Shown: positions 44,398 through 52,650 of the stretch, piece by piece
Layout: every line of letters starts with the position of its first letter
How positions within the stretch are numbered: position 1 is the first letter of the stretch
Assembly (NCBI RefSeq): GCF_030145185.1
Contig: NZ_JAQYWB010000038.1
Span: 1 to 57,713 of the forward strand
Direction: 5' to 3'
Length of the DNA stretch: 57,713 nucleotides
From: Desulfoluna sp.
GTDB taxonomy: Bacteria; Desulfobacterota; Desulfobacteria; Desulfobacterales; Desulfolunaceae
Position numbers and translations under genes: made by a program
The notes under the pieces: model-generated
Told to the model about the DNA's origin: nothing
The model's database searches: none
What the model saw: only the letters and a program-made list of their open reading frames with translations

Positions 44398-44859
44398 ATG
44401 AGAGACTTTCATTTGAAATTTTTCGTGGATCGACCTTACCCTGATGGCATTGAAGAGCTTCTCTACACGAAGGATAAAGAGATCCAGTGGGCGCCGGAAG
44501 CCTCCGGTGCCTATGTGATCGGGGCGAACAAGGGGATGGTGTTTCCGTATCCCTGGGGACACTCTCCGATTTTTTGGATTGGGGAATCCCGGGCGCTGAG
44601 AAAATGTTTTGCCGAACACCGCAAGTACACCTTTTCTGCCAAGAGGGAGAGGGAGTCGACCACCTGGTGGCCGCGTTATCAATATGGAGCCTCCTTCGGC
44701 GCAACGGTGGCATGGTATGCTGTGAGAGGTGCCCAGTTCCCGAACAGGCTGCAATACGACCTGCTGGTGGCGTTTTATGGTCGGTATGGAGCCCTTCCCC
44801 TGGCAAACAGCCATTGGCCTTCAGGGCTTCGGCCGATTCAAGGGGATCAGGATGGGTAA
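44398..44859 (+). CDS. GIY-YIG-like protein 2, tandem paralogue
   Basis: A 153-residue paralogue of the preceding product (both start MR.FHLKFFVDRPYPDG). The pattern GAYVIGANKG ... IFWIGESRALRKCFAEHRK has Cys at the catalytic Arg position. Trp-rich stretches (TTWWPRYQYGASFGATVAWY) are strictly conserved between the copies, which points to structural or surface constraint. The gene ends just before a strong terminator that closes the T6SS unit. Confidence 0.6.
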   Translation: MRDFHLKFFVDRPYPDGIEELLYTKDKEIQWAPEASGAYVIGANKGMVFPYPWGHSPIFWIGESRALRKCFAEHRKYTFSAKRERESTTWWPRYQYGASFGATVAWYAVRGAQFPNRLQYDLLVAFYGRYGALPLANSHWPSGLRPIQGDQDG

Positions 44860-44993
44860 ATATGACACTTTAAACCCGTCAGGCAGACCGGGTGTCCGAG
44901 TGTGGATGGGCTTTGGAATGGGGGCTCGGAGGCAGGATCGCCATCGCCTTTTGCCTGGTGATGCAGGCTTTGTGTCCCCTTTTAACCAAATAT

Positions 44994-45048
44994 AAAAAAA
45001 TGCCGTCCGTTTTCATTTAAAAATGAAGACAGACGGCATTTTTTTTTA
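44994..45048. terminator. Strong terminator at the end of the T6SS operon
   Basis: AAATGCCGTC (44998-45007) pairs with GACGGCATTT around a loop that itself holds a small hairpin (TTTCATTTAAAAATGAA), with an A-run before and nine T after. It probably works in both directions. Confidence 0.92.
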
Positions 45049-45450
45049 TGTTCGTTTACTTGTCAGGGCGCCCGTGCCGGAGATATTTCTTCTGCAACAC
45101 GGGGATATCAAGGCATGACCCCGGCTGTGAGAACGGTTTCTTGAGAATGATCATATCGGGTTGGGTTAACGTGGTTTTTGTGTCGTTTAAAGTCAACGAT
45201 TGGCACGCGGAGGGGGACTCTGATTTTTGATTCTTCTCAGGGGATGCAGATACCTGCCCGTGGGTTTCTGCTTAAAGGGTTGAAAGTAGTCATGCAACCA
45301 GCGTTTTCCTTTCTTGACAGCCTCGAATTGTCCCGGTTAAAAGTAAATCCTTTATCCCATGAATGATAACGGACAGGCATAGCCCCACTGCTGGGGCGCT
45401 TTTTAACCAGGCATTTGCTTTTATCAATTATTTATATGAGGACAGGTTCT
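45049..45450. other. Intergenic region with a candidate promoter of the TRAP operon
   Basis: No gene is seen; the short frames have no ribosome site. TTGACA (45314-45319), 17 bp and TTAAAA (45337-45342) form a plausible sigma-70 promoter about 100 bp before the dctP start. Confidence 0.45.
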
Positions 45451-46467
45451 ATGTTGACAGTGCTTAAAAAATCGATGGTGGCGGTTGTGTGTCTTTTGAT
45501 GCTTCCGGCCCTTTCTGAGGCCGGATATAAAAAGGAATACAAATTAAGCTGCGTGGTGGGTCCCAAAATGCCCTGGGGGGAAGGGGCGACTCTGTTTGCT
45601 GACCTGGTGCGGGAGCGCACCGAAGGCCGGGTGAATATTAAGGTCTATACCGCAGGGTCTCTCATGGCCGGCAAGCAGACCAATGAATTTTTGCTTCTGA
45701 AGCGTGGGGTGGCCGACTTTGCCTTTGCTTCCCCCATCAACTGGTCGTCCACCCTGAAGCCCTTGAACCTGTTTAACCTACCCTTTTTCTTTGAAGATTA
45801 TGCGGCACTGGATCGGGTGACGGCCGGTGAGTCGGGTCGGGAGATTGAGGCGATGATCGCGAAAAAAGGGGTTACCGTCCTCGGCTGGGGTGAAAACGGA
45901 TACCGTGAGCTCACCAACTCCAGGCGCGCCGTCAGAACCCCCGAGGACCTGAAGGGGCTCAAAGTCCGGGTGGTGGGCACGCCGATTTTCATTGATATCA
46001 TGAAATCCATGGGAGCCAACCCTGTGAACATGAACTGGGGAGAGGCCAAGATCGCCTTCCAGCAGGGGGTCGTGGACGCCCAGGAGAACCCAGCCGTCGG
46101 CATCGAGATTCCCCTGAAGATCTGGCAGTTCCATAACCACGTCTCCTTTTGGGGGTATGTGATCGATCCGCTGATGATTACCGTGAACAATCGAACGCTT
46201 AAAACCTTTACGAAAGAGGACCAGGCCATTATTCGAAAGGCGGCCGTGGACGCAGGGCTGATGCAGAAAGCGGTTGTGCGCAAGGGCCTGGTGGCCCCGG
46301 ATCTCTCTGCCCACGAGGTGATGCGCAAAAACGGAATGGAAGTCACGGTGCTCACCCCCGACGAAAAAAAAGCCTTCCGCGCATTAACTGAATCCGTCTA
46401 TGAAAAATGGGTGCCCCGCATCGGTGAGGCACTGGTTGAAAAAGCGAAAATGGATATGGCTCAATAG
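45451..46467 (+). CDS. dctP: TRAP transporter substrate-binding protein DctP
   Basis: A 338-residue periplasmic receptor. The signal peptide is MLTVLKKSMVAVVCLLMLPALSEA; the mature protein has GYRELTNSRRAV and DLKGLKVRVVGTPIFIDIM (with the carboxylate-binding Arg), FQQGVVDAQENP and a C-terminal helix. The motifs are of the DctP type that binds organic acids such as C4-dicarboxylates; the ligand cannot be fixed from sequence. The start at 45451 has a GAGGA Shine-Dalgarno; a longer frame upstream lacks one. The gene order is dctP-Q-M. Confidence 0.93.
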   Translation: MLTVLKKSMVAVVCLLMLPALSEAGYKKEYKLSCVVGPKMPWGEGATLFADLVRERTEGRVNIKVYTAGSLMAGKQTNEFLLLKRGVADFAFASPINWSSTLKPLNLFNLPFFFEDYAALDRVTAGESGREIEAMIAKKGVTVLGWGENGYRELTNSRRAVRTPEDLKGLKVRVVGTPIFIDIMKSMGANPVNMNWGEAKIAFQQGVVDAQENPAVGIEIPLKIWQFHNHVSFWGYVIDPLMITVNNRTLKTFTKEDQAIIRKAAVDAGLMQKAVVRKGLVAPDLSAHEVMRKNGMEVTVLTPDEKKAFRALTESVYEKWVPRIGEALVEKAKMDMAQ

Positions 46468-46475
46468 GATCCCCC

Positions 46476-46955
46476 ATGAAATACCTGAAATTGTTTGTCC
46501 AGAATTTTGAGGAAGTCTCAGGGGCGTTTCTACTCGGCTCCATGTTTGTTTTGGGGCTGCTGAATGTGATAACCCGCTACTTTTTTGAGTTCTCCCTGGC
46601 CTTTACCGAAGAGCTGGAGGTGGCCGGGCTGGTTTGGCTCACCATGCTGGGAACCAGCGCCGCGTTTAAAAAAAGCCATCACTTGAATCTGCAGTATTAT
46701 GAAAAAAAACTCTCCCCCAGGGCGGCCACCCAGGTTCGCATGGGGGGGCTTGTGCTGGCCATCGCTCTTTTTGCGACCCTTGCCGGGCTCAGCTGTCTTC
46801 ATATCTATGATCTGATTGACCTGGAAATAACCACCGAGGCGCTGGAACTCCCAGAATGGATTTACGTCATGGCGATTCCTGTGGGATCCGCGCTTGTGAT
46901 TGTTCGCATCGTTCAGGTACTTATCGCTGAGATGGCGACACTGAAGGGGGCGTAA
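46476..46955 (+). CDS. dctQ: TRAP transporter small permease DctQ
   Basis: A 159-residue membrane protein with four hydrophobic helices (about 17-37, 50-68, 87-108, 127-148). It has the usual family features NVITRYFFEFSLAFTEEL and WLTMLGTSAAFKKSHHL. It pairs with the large subunit encoded 2 bp downstream. Confidence 0.93.
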   Translation: MKYLKLFVQNFEEVSGAFLLGSMFVLGLLNVITRYFFEFSLAFTEELEVAGLVWLTMLGTSAAFKKSHHLNLQYYEKKLSPRAATQVRMGGLVLAIALFATLAGLSCLHIYDLIDLEITTEALELPEWIYVMAIPVGSALVIVRIVQVLIAEMATLKGA

Positions 46956-46957
46956 CC

Positions 46958-48238
46958 ATGGGATTGTTGCTGTTTTTTATTTTTCTGGTGCTTCTTCTGT
47001 CCGGTGTGCCCATTGCCGTGGCCATCGGCCTCTCCTCCGTGGTCGTGATCTGGTTTGCGGACCTGGGGATCGCCGTGGTGTCGCCCAACTTCTATTCGGG
47101 GATCGCAAAATTTCAACTCCTGGCGATTCCCTTGTTTATCTTTGCCGGGTTCCTTTTTGAACGGTGCGGCATCTCCGAGAGGCTGGTGCGGTTTGCCAAT
47201 CTTCTGGTGGGGCGGAAAAAAGGGAGCCTGGCCATTGTGGCGGTGCTGGTGTGCGTCTTCTTTGGCGGCATCTCCGGGTCGGGGCCTGCCGATGCGGCAG
47301 CCATTGGCGCTATTTTGATTCCCGCTATGATACGTGATGGTTACGATCGAGGGTTTGTGGCGGCGCTGATCGCAGCCGCCGGTTCCACGGCCATTATCGT
47401 TCCTGTGAGTATCGCCCTGATTATTTATGGTGCCTTGACCAACACCTCCATCACCACCCTGTTCGCCGCCGGCGCGATTCCAGGATTCCTGGCCGGGCTT
47501 TGCCTGATCATTCCTGCCTGGTGGATTTCCAAAAAACGGGGCTATGGAAGTCAGACCTCCATGGCTTGTGACATCGGGTTGTTTCAGGCCTTTCGAGAAG
47601 CGTTTTGGGGACTGATGGCTCCGGGGATTATCCTGGGTGGGCTCTATGGAGGGGTTTTTACGCCCACAGAGGCAGCGGTGGTGGCGGTCTTTTACGGGCT
47701 GATTCTCGGTTTTTTCCTGTATCGGACCCTGACGCTGAAAATCCTGTACGAGGTTCTGGTGGAGGCATCCAATGCCTCGGCCGTGGTGATGCTCATCATC
47801 ACCTTTGCCGGGCTCTTCTCCTGGACCGCGAGCACCCTGGGAGCTCTGGATGCCGTCTCGGCATCCCTTCTCTCCATCAGCGACAACCCCTATGTGGTGC
47901 TTCTGGTGATTAACGTCATCCTCTTTTTTGCCGGGATGCTCATTGACGCGATCTCCATTTTCTACATTTTTATTCCGATCTTCCTGCCCATCATGGATCA
48001 GTTCGGTTGGGACCCCATCTGGTTTGGGATCATGATGACCTTTAACCTGGCCATCGGACAGTTTACCCCTCCGGTTGCGGTGAACCTCTACGTAACCACG
48101 CACCTGGCCGATATCCCCGTGGAAGAGACCTTTAAAGCGGCGATCCCCTTTATCCTGGCCATGCTCGTCGGGCTTTTGATTCTGGTTCTTTTTCCCAGCG
48201 TGACCCTGTTTCTGCCACGACTGTTCGGGATGAGCTAA
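46958..48238 (+). CDS. dctM: TRAP transporter large permease DctM
   Basis: A 426-residue, about 12-helix sodium-coupled permease. Typical segments are LLLSGVPIAVAIGLSS, LLAIPLFIFAGFLFERCGISERLV, GGISGSGPADAAAIGAILIPAM (the GxSGSGxADxAA signature), GVFTPTEAAVVAVFYGL and IGQFTPPVAVNLYV. The length is normal for the family. It ends the TRAP operon. Confidence 0.95.
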   Translation: MGLLLFFIFLVLLLSGVPIAVAIGLSSVVVIWFADLGIAVVSPNFYSGIAKFQLLAIPLFIFAGFLFERCGISERLVRFANLLVGRKKGSLAIVAVLVCVFFGGISGSGPADAAAIGAILIPAMIRDGYDRGFVAALIAAAGSTAIIVPVSIALIIYGALTNTSITTLFAAGAIPGFLAGLCLIIPAWWISKKRGYGSQTSMACDIGLFQAFREAFWGLMAPGIILGGLYGGVFTPTEAAVVAVFYGLILGFFLYRTLTLKILYEVLVEASNASAVVMLIITFAGLFSWTASTLGALDAVSASLLSISDNPYVVLLVINVILFFAGMLIDAISIFYIFIPIFLPIMDQFGWDPIWFGIMMTFNLAIGQFTPPVAVNLYVTTHLADIPVEETFKAAIPFILAMLVGLLILVLFPSVTLFLPRLFGMS

Positions 48239-49100
48239 GGACAAAAAACAATGCCTCCGGCGGCAAGGGTGGCAAAGCCACTTAGGCTAAAACACCTTGA
48301 AAGCAGGTTGCAAATGCGCTTTGTCCCCATGTCACGGCGTAGCCGCAGGCGAAGACGGATCGCTTGTCGCGCCGGAGGCTTTTGCGTAGGCGGATTCCTC
48401 GGGTCAAAGCACATCCGCATTTAAAACAAAATTCATTCAAGAAGAATTTTTTAAGGCCTGTTTGTTAAATTTTTCGTAATCATTCAGCTTGCCTTCGCCA
48501 GATCGGTTCGAGGCAAATGACAGAAAGATTCAAATGCCAACCCGTCACGTCTTTTCATCACCGCGTAGGGTGCGGCTCCCGCACCTTCTACCGTAGAGAG
48601 GACCATCGGCCTCGCAAGTTAACGATGGCCACGAGTCTTATTTCATAATGCGGTGTTTCCGGTTTACGATGCGCCTGACGATGCGCACGGCGCACCCTAC
48701 GCATCCACCCGGTACTTCATTATAAAAAGTTAGGATGATACAGCTCTTCATACATGGATTCCCGCCTGCGCGGGAAAGACGAAAAGCGCAGGATACCGTC
48801 AAACCGGCCGGTCCCACAAAGACAGAAACAGGTGCGTATCAAAAAGCCCGCTATGCTTCATGAAATCGTCTTCCCCGGCTCTCCGGGGAGTCGTTGCATA
48901 CGGCCTGACCGCAACTTGAAACACCCTGCAACGCAGGAACAACCAGATGACCGGGGATCCATGCTCGGGTCACGTCACCATAAAAAGACACAACGCATAC
49001 GCTTTCTCACACCCACAATGGATCCCCGCCTGCGCGGGCAAGACGAAAAGCGTCGGGTGCTGTCAGACCGGGGCCATAAAGAAAAAATTTGGAGGAAGCC
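48239..49100. other. Repeat-rich region without genes
   Basis: Holds, in order, an inverted copy of the thi-region repeat (48253-48379, ends GCCTCCGGCG/CGCCGGAGGC), the 138-bp element copy B (48564-48701), and REP-like hairpins at 48756-48779 and 49021-49043. The last is followed by GTCAGACCGGGG and an A-rich stretch that runs into the higA ribosome site. The open frame spanning 48754-49242 is made of repeat sequence and is not a gene. Confidence 0.7.
48564..48701. repeat. 138-bp dispersed element, copy B
   Basis: Ends CGTAGGGTGC (48564-48573) and GCACCCTACG (48692-48701). It has the same length as copy A at 21410-21547 and a near-identical interior (CTCCCGCACCTTCTACCGTA, CATCCACCCGGTACTTCAT just beyond the right end). 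Confidence 0.85.
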
Positions 49101-49424
49101 ATGGTTAGAGTTCCAAAATTTAGGGAACCAACACATCCTGGCGAGATGCTGTTGGAGGAATTTCTTGTTCCTATGTCAATCACCCAACGCGACTTGTCGA
49201 AGGCGATTCATGTTCCTTATCAAAGGATCAACGAAATTATAAATGGTCGCCGGGGAATTACTCCCAGTACAGCATTACGTCTTGCGAAGTTTTTCGGCAT
49301 GTCCGAAGACTTTTGGATGAATATACAGCTTCGTTGGGATCTTTATCGTACGAGACGTTCTGAGGAAAAAGATTTACAAACAATCAAGCCCTATTCCTAT
49401 TCAACTCATTCGGTTAACTCGTAG
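49101..49424 (+). CDS. higA: HigA-family antitoxin, no adjacent toxin
   Basis: A 107-residue Xre/VapI-type helix-turn-helix protein: REPTHPGEMLLEEFLVPMSITQRDLSKAI, RINEIINGRRGITPSTALRLAKFFGMSEDFWMNIQ. This is the standard HigA antitoxin and autorepressor. The ATG at 49101 has a GGAGG Shine-Dalgarno. A higB toxin gene is expected directly upstream, but that place is taken by a repeat that runs up to the ribosome site, and downstream lies a group II intron remnant. It is an orphan, probably a relic or a free-standing regulator. Confidence 0.9.
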   Translation: MVRVPKFREPTHPGEMLLEEFLVPMSITQRDLSKAIHVPYQRINEIINGRRGITPSTALRLAKFFGMSEDFWMNIQLRWDLYRTRRSEEKDLQTIKPYSYSTHSVNS

Positions 49425-49650
49425 GCACTATCCGAATCGGGTAGCCGGATGTTTCTCTCCCCCAGCCCCACCCCCTCACACCACCTGGCATGCGGGTCCG
49501 CACCGGGCGGTTCACAAAGATTACCGGACCGTAGCCGGGTAATGGATCTTCACCCACTTCTTTTTAATAGAAATCAGGTCCTGTTTTGCAAGCCAGTCGT
49601 TGCTCATGGCGCGTTGTGTGGCAAATATTTTCGATAGATGCCACGGCGCA
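49425..49650 (-). pseudogene. Group II intron remnant: 3' end of maturase/RT gene plus intron 3' structure
   Basis: On the minus strand a frame ending at 49521 reads IFATQRAMSNDWLAKQDLIS followed by IKKKWVKIHYPATVR and stop, matching the C terminus of bacterial group II intron reverse transcriptases (ending ...IHYPATAR). Downstream come GAACCGCCCGGTGCGGACC and CGCATGCCAGGTGGTGTG, a domain V-like stem, and then GGCTACCCGATT, a common intron 3' end. Upstream the sequence breaks into 19-bp tandem repeats at 49665, so everything before the last 40 or so codons is lost. Confidence 0.7.
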
Positions 49651-49664
49651 GACCAGGGGATAGC

Positions 49665-49711
49665 TGCGACCAGTGCGATCAGGTGCGACCAGTGCGATCA
49701 GGTGCGACCAG
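49665..49711. repeat. 19-bp tandem repeat, about 2.4 copies
   Basis: TGCGACCAGTGCGATCAGG occurs at 49665-49683 and 49684-49702, followed by a partial third copy. It marks the breakpoint of the group II intron remnant. Confidence 0.9.
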
Positions 49712-49941
49712 GGGACAGGCACTATGCGTGCTTTTAATTTTACATCCGCTGAAGTGACGGGAAGGGCTGACCACGAAAAGCACGAAAGACACGAAAAAGG
49801 GCAAAAAACTGAGAGAATAAAGGCGGGCTTGGCAAAAGGGCAGCTGATGCCGGATGTCCTTTGCTTCTTTTTCGGCCAGTTAAGAAAGAAACAATATCCA
49901 TTGACCGTCATTTTCCTGCGTTGTGCAGGGCAGCTTTCAGA

Positions 49942-49982
49942 AGCCCCAACATAGATCTTTTTCTATGTCTGGGGCTTTTTTT
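49942..49982. terminator. Isolated rho-independent terminator
   Basis: AGCCCCAACATAGA pairs with TCTATGTCTGGGGCT (one bulge), followed by seven T. No intact gene precedes it on the plus strand, so it is probably left from a lost gene. Confidence 0.85.
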
Positions 49983-50093
49983 CGTGCCTTTTGTGGCTCA
50001 TAATTTTTTTTTTATAGCATTGTAACCCATTTGCGGGCTTTTGAACCTGAGGAGTAGGAAATATGAGCCTGTGAATTCTGGGGAGAGCGGTTT

Positions 50094-50342
50094 AACCCGT
50101 ATATTTCATGAGAAAACGATCATTCCAAGCCAATGCTTTGTTATTACAAATATTTACTGTGAAAAATTTAGATATTTTAAAAACACAAAATGTAATTCAC
50201 AGTTTTCTGATCGCTTTTCTCACCCTTCGGGCGAGCCGAGTGCACCCATCTTCTGCGTTATCAGAGCTTTGAGGTAAACCACTACATCTGCAGCTCTGAT
50301 GCCTTGAATATGGGTGCACTCGACTCGTGAAATATCCGGGTT
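50094..50342. mobile_element. 249-bp element with nested inverted repeats (MITE-like)
   Basis: The ends are AACCCGTATATTTCATGAG (50094-50112) and CTCGTGAAATATCCGGGTT (50324-50342), a 19-bp inverted repeat with two mismatches. Inside, GAGTGCACCCAT (50238-50249) and ATGGGTGCACTC (50310-50321) pair, and within that TCAGAGCT pairs with AGCTCTGA. The left 140 bp have a diverged copy at 22222-22366. It has no coding capacity. Confidence 0.7.
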
Positions 50343-51247
50343 AAAAGCGAGATTGTTGAAAAAGTCGACATACACTCAGGGCTTTGACAACAGGCGGAGG
50401 CTCGTCACCCTCCTGGGCGCGCCGTGCTCCGTCGCGGCTTTTTTGGTCGGGGGCGTTTCAGCCAGAATTATTTTCGAAGCGAGCGGGAATAGAGGGCGGT
50501 TGCCATGTGCTTGATATTTTTATTATCGATTGCGTCTATCTTGCACCGAGGACTCGGTTCGAAAGCCAAGGGCCATTTAACCACGAACCACACGAACAGA
50601 GCAGCATTCAGCTGCCCCAAATGATTTTGCCTTTAAAGGACAGCTGGGGACGGTATGGAAAAGACATCAAGGAGACCATCTTCCAGGACTTCAATCGGAA
50701 AAAATGGGGTGGAATCCTCTGCCGAGGGTGGTTTAAACGTGTGAGCATGGAAAGGGGGGAGACCGTCATCAACGGCCGGGTCCGGGGCTATGTTTCGCAC
50801 TCTGAATAAAAGGAAGTATACAAACTTAATTTACAACCGGTTATTCAACCTCAAACATGGAAAACTGCGCATATCAACGTCCTAAGATGGAATTGTGGCC
50901 ATCTATCACGTTATTCAAGACAAAACATGGAAAGTTAAAGGCAGGTATATCAATATATAGTGACGACTCAGGACAGGATTAAAATAGAATGTTCAAAGAC
51001 AGTTTCAGTTATTTTTTCAAATAAATTATGTCAGTTGAGGTGGGCTTGTCAATCTATTCTTGATTTGGTGTGCAAACTATGATCTCATCTTCAATAACTG
51101 GAAAAGATGTTCGGTAGTATTGAACATCAAAACATGGAACCCAACCCCGTCAGATTTTCCATTTTATCCCCTTGGATATCGGATATACTGTCCGAATGTC
51201 ATGGCTATATAGGTGATAGATAGAAAAAAGAGCGGGTTATTCACAAT
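50343..51247. other. Region without a recognisable gene, left flank of the cassette array
   Basis: A 141-residue frame at 50384-50809 begins inside the 38-bp repeat and matches no family. Beyond 50820 the DNA becomes AT-rich. Three direct copies of AAACATGGAA (50853-50862, 50923-50932, 51130-51139) are the only pattern. No integrase gene is present on either strand. Confidence 0.5.
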
Positions 51248-51248
51248 G

Positions 51249-51690
51249 TTCTAAAACTTGTCGGAGCTTCTAAAAACGTAAAGGGTTGTGGGTGCTTTCC
51301 CCTTCGCCCAAGGGCTTCGTTCTTTGAACTTTTGCACTGTTTCTTACGAGGGTAGGCGGGTAAAACATTGCCAACAAAACCTCAAAATCAGCATTTTGGG
51401 TTTTAGGGCGGCTCGTCCATCGTTTTTTGTTCATAGGCTGTCGTGTTCGTGAGCTGTGGCGGTAACTCAAAGGGTGTTGGATTCCTTTCTTTCAATTCGA
51501 AAGGTCCTCTTCACTCAGTTGATTCCAAAGCTTTTGATACTATGAACATCTTGAATTCAAGCACGTTTTAGAACAAAGCGTTTTACTCGGACCGGGCTAC
51601 AGCTGCACTTTTTCAAGCGTTCTCGGTTTGCAAATAATTTTACCTGTTCACCGGTGTCGGTTCTCGCCGCCCGTCCGGTAAACGCCAGCG
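51249..51690 (+). other. Cassette 1: noncoding, 442 bp
   Basis: No plausible gene. It aligns along its whole length with cassette 4 (53257-53698), also 442 bp. Shared blocks include TTCGTTCTTTGAACTTTT, TTTTGTTCATAGGC and GGACCGGGCTACAGCT. Small compensating indels that are not multiples of three, around 51350-51400, argue against a shared protein. A structured RNA or a promoter cassette is possible. Confidence 0.75.
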
Positions 51691-51697
51691 TTATGCA
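51565..51697 (+). repeat. attC site 1
   Basis: The left core GTTTTAGAAC (51565-51574) is complementary to the cassette 1 start. The inner arms GCGTTTTACTCGGACCGGGC and GCCCGTCCGGTAAACGC pair, and the site ends AGCG^TTATGC at 51690. It is a long, VCR-like type of about 125 bp. Confidence 0.8.
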
Positions 51698-51713
51698 TTA
51701 AAATAAGGATCAC

Positions 51714-52610
51714 ATGATTTCAAAGATATATAAATTTCGTTCTGTAAATACAAATAACTTGACAGCACTATCGAGTTACCACCTTTGGTTTTCTTCATTA
51801 CCTGATTTCAATGATCCGTTTGAAGGCGAATATGCGATTAATGAAACACTTTCGAGTGAAGATGAGGCTTTTCTAATTGAAAAGGTTACTCGAATTTCAC
51901 AAGGCGTAGATCCTGACTCAAACAATTATTATAACACTTTAGAAAGACTCGATGTTGACCCAGAAAGTGATACTTTAATGACTGACTTAGGTATTGCTTT
52001 TGCAAAAGATGACATCCATAATCTTCTTAAAATATTACACAATTCAAAATGCATAAGTTTTTCTGCCAAAACAAATCAACATGATCCTCTATATGAAAAT
52101 CTTCTATGGGCTCATTATGCAGATGGACTTCGGGGTTATTGTTTAGTTTTTGATTACAAAAAACTTTCAGAGTATTTTTATCATTCTATTAAGGAATCCA
52201 TTCGTCCAATCCAGGTATCTTATCAAAAAAAGCCAAAGGAACTCTTAATTTCAAACTTTATAAGGTCAAAATCATTTCATAATGATACTGACATTTCATA
52301 TATCCAAACCCTAACTGAAACGATGGCAACCAAATCTTCATCTTGGAGTTATGAAAACGAACTAAGATACATCGCTTTGAAAGGACAAAATGTATATACA
52401 TATCCTCCTGAATGCTTAAAAAGCATAATCATTGGCGAAAAAATGTCTGAAGACCAGATTAAACTTCTAAAAAAAGTTGCTCTATCTGTTCATCCCAATA
52501 TTTCAATTAAATATGCAACAATTGAAAAAAACACATACACGATAAAAATAGTCAATGCTTTGCATAACAAGGCTATTTCAGCCGACGCAAAAAGCCGCGC
52601 GGCTGAATAG
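51714..52610 (+). CDS. DUF2971 family protein (cassette 2)
   Basis: A 298-residue soluble protein starting MISKIYKFRSVNTNNLTALS. The signatures HLWFSSLPDFNDPFEGEY, ISFSAKTNQHDPLYENLLWAHYADGLRGYCLVFD and WSYENELRY define DUF2971. This family is widespread in defence islands and mobile DNA and has no settled biochemical role. It is AT-rich relative to the left 48 kb. The last codons and stop lie inside attC 2. It starts 23 bp after the cassette boundary, the tight fit typical of cassette genes. Confidence 0.9.
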   Translation: MISKIYKFRSVNTNNLTALSSYHLWFSSLPDFNDPFEGEYAINETLSSEDEAFLIEKVTRISQGVDPDSNNYYNTLERLDVDPESDTLMTDLGIAFAKDDIHNLLKILHNSKCISFSAKTNQHDPLYENLLWAHYADGLRGYCLVFDYKKLSEYFYHSIKESIRPIQVSYQKKPKELLISNFIRSKSFHNDTDISYIQTLTETMATKSSSWSYENELRYIALKGQNVYTYPPECLKSIIIGEKMSEDQIKLLKKVALSVHPNISIKYATIEKNTYTIKIVNALHNKAISADAKSRAAE

Positions 52611-52622
52611 CGGCGTTAAGGT
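52561..52622 (+). repeat. attC site 2 (short, 54-bp type)
   Basis: The left core TGCATAAC (52561-52568) complements GTTATGCA at 51690. The arms GGCTATTTCAGCCG and CGGCTGAATAGC form an almost perfect palindrome around CGCAAAAAGCCGCG. It ends GGCG^TTAAGG. Confidence 0.88.
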
Positions 52623-52650
52623 TCTCTTGTAACGTTAATTAGGTGTTGAA

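Noticed and set aside
45199-45213. TGGCACGCGGAGGGG as a sigma-54 promoter for the TRAP operon
   Set aside because: The -12 GC is missing at the required spacing; a sigma-70-like site lies closer to the gene.
46913-48244. Uninterrupted 443-residue minus-strand frame opposite dctM
   Set aside because: Product is a low-complexity Gly/His/Arg-rich string caused by antisense codon bias; dctM on the plus strand has all TRAP motifs.
48754-49242. Plus-strand frame overlapping the start of higA
   Set aside because: Built from REP-like repeat sequence and out of frame with higA, which has its own ribosome site.
50384-50809. 141-residue plus-strand frame
   Set aside because: Starts in a repeat shared with the T6SS region, has no family motif and no Shine-Dalgarno.
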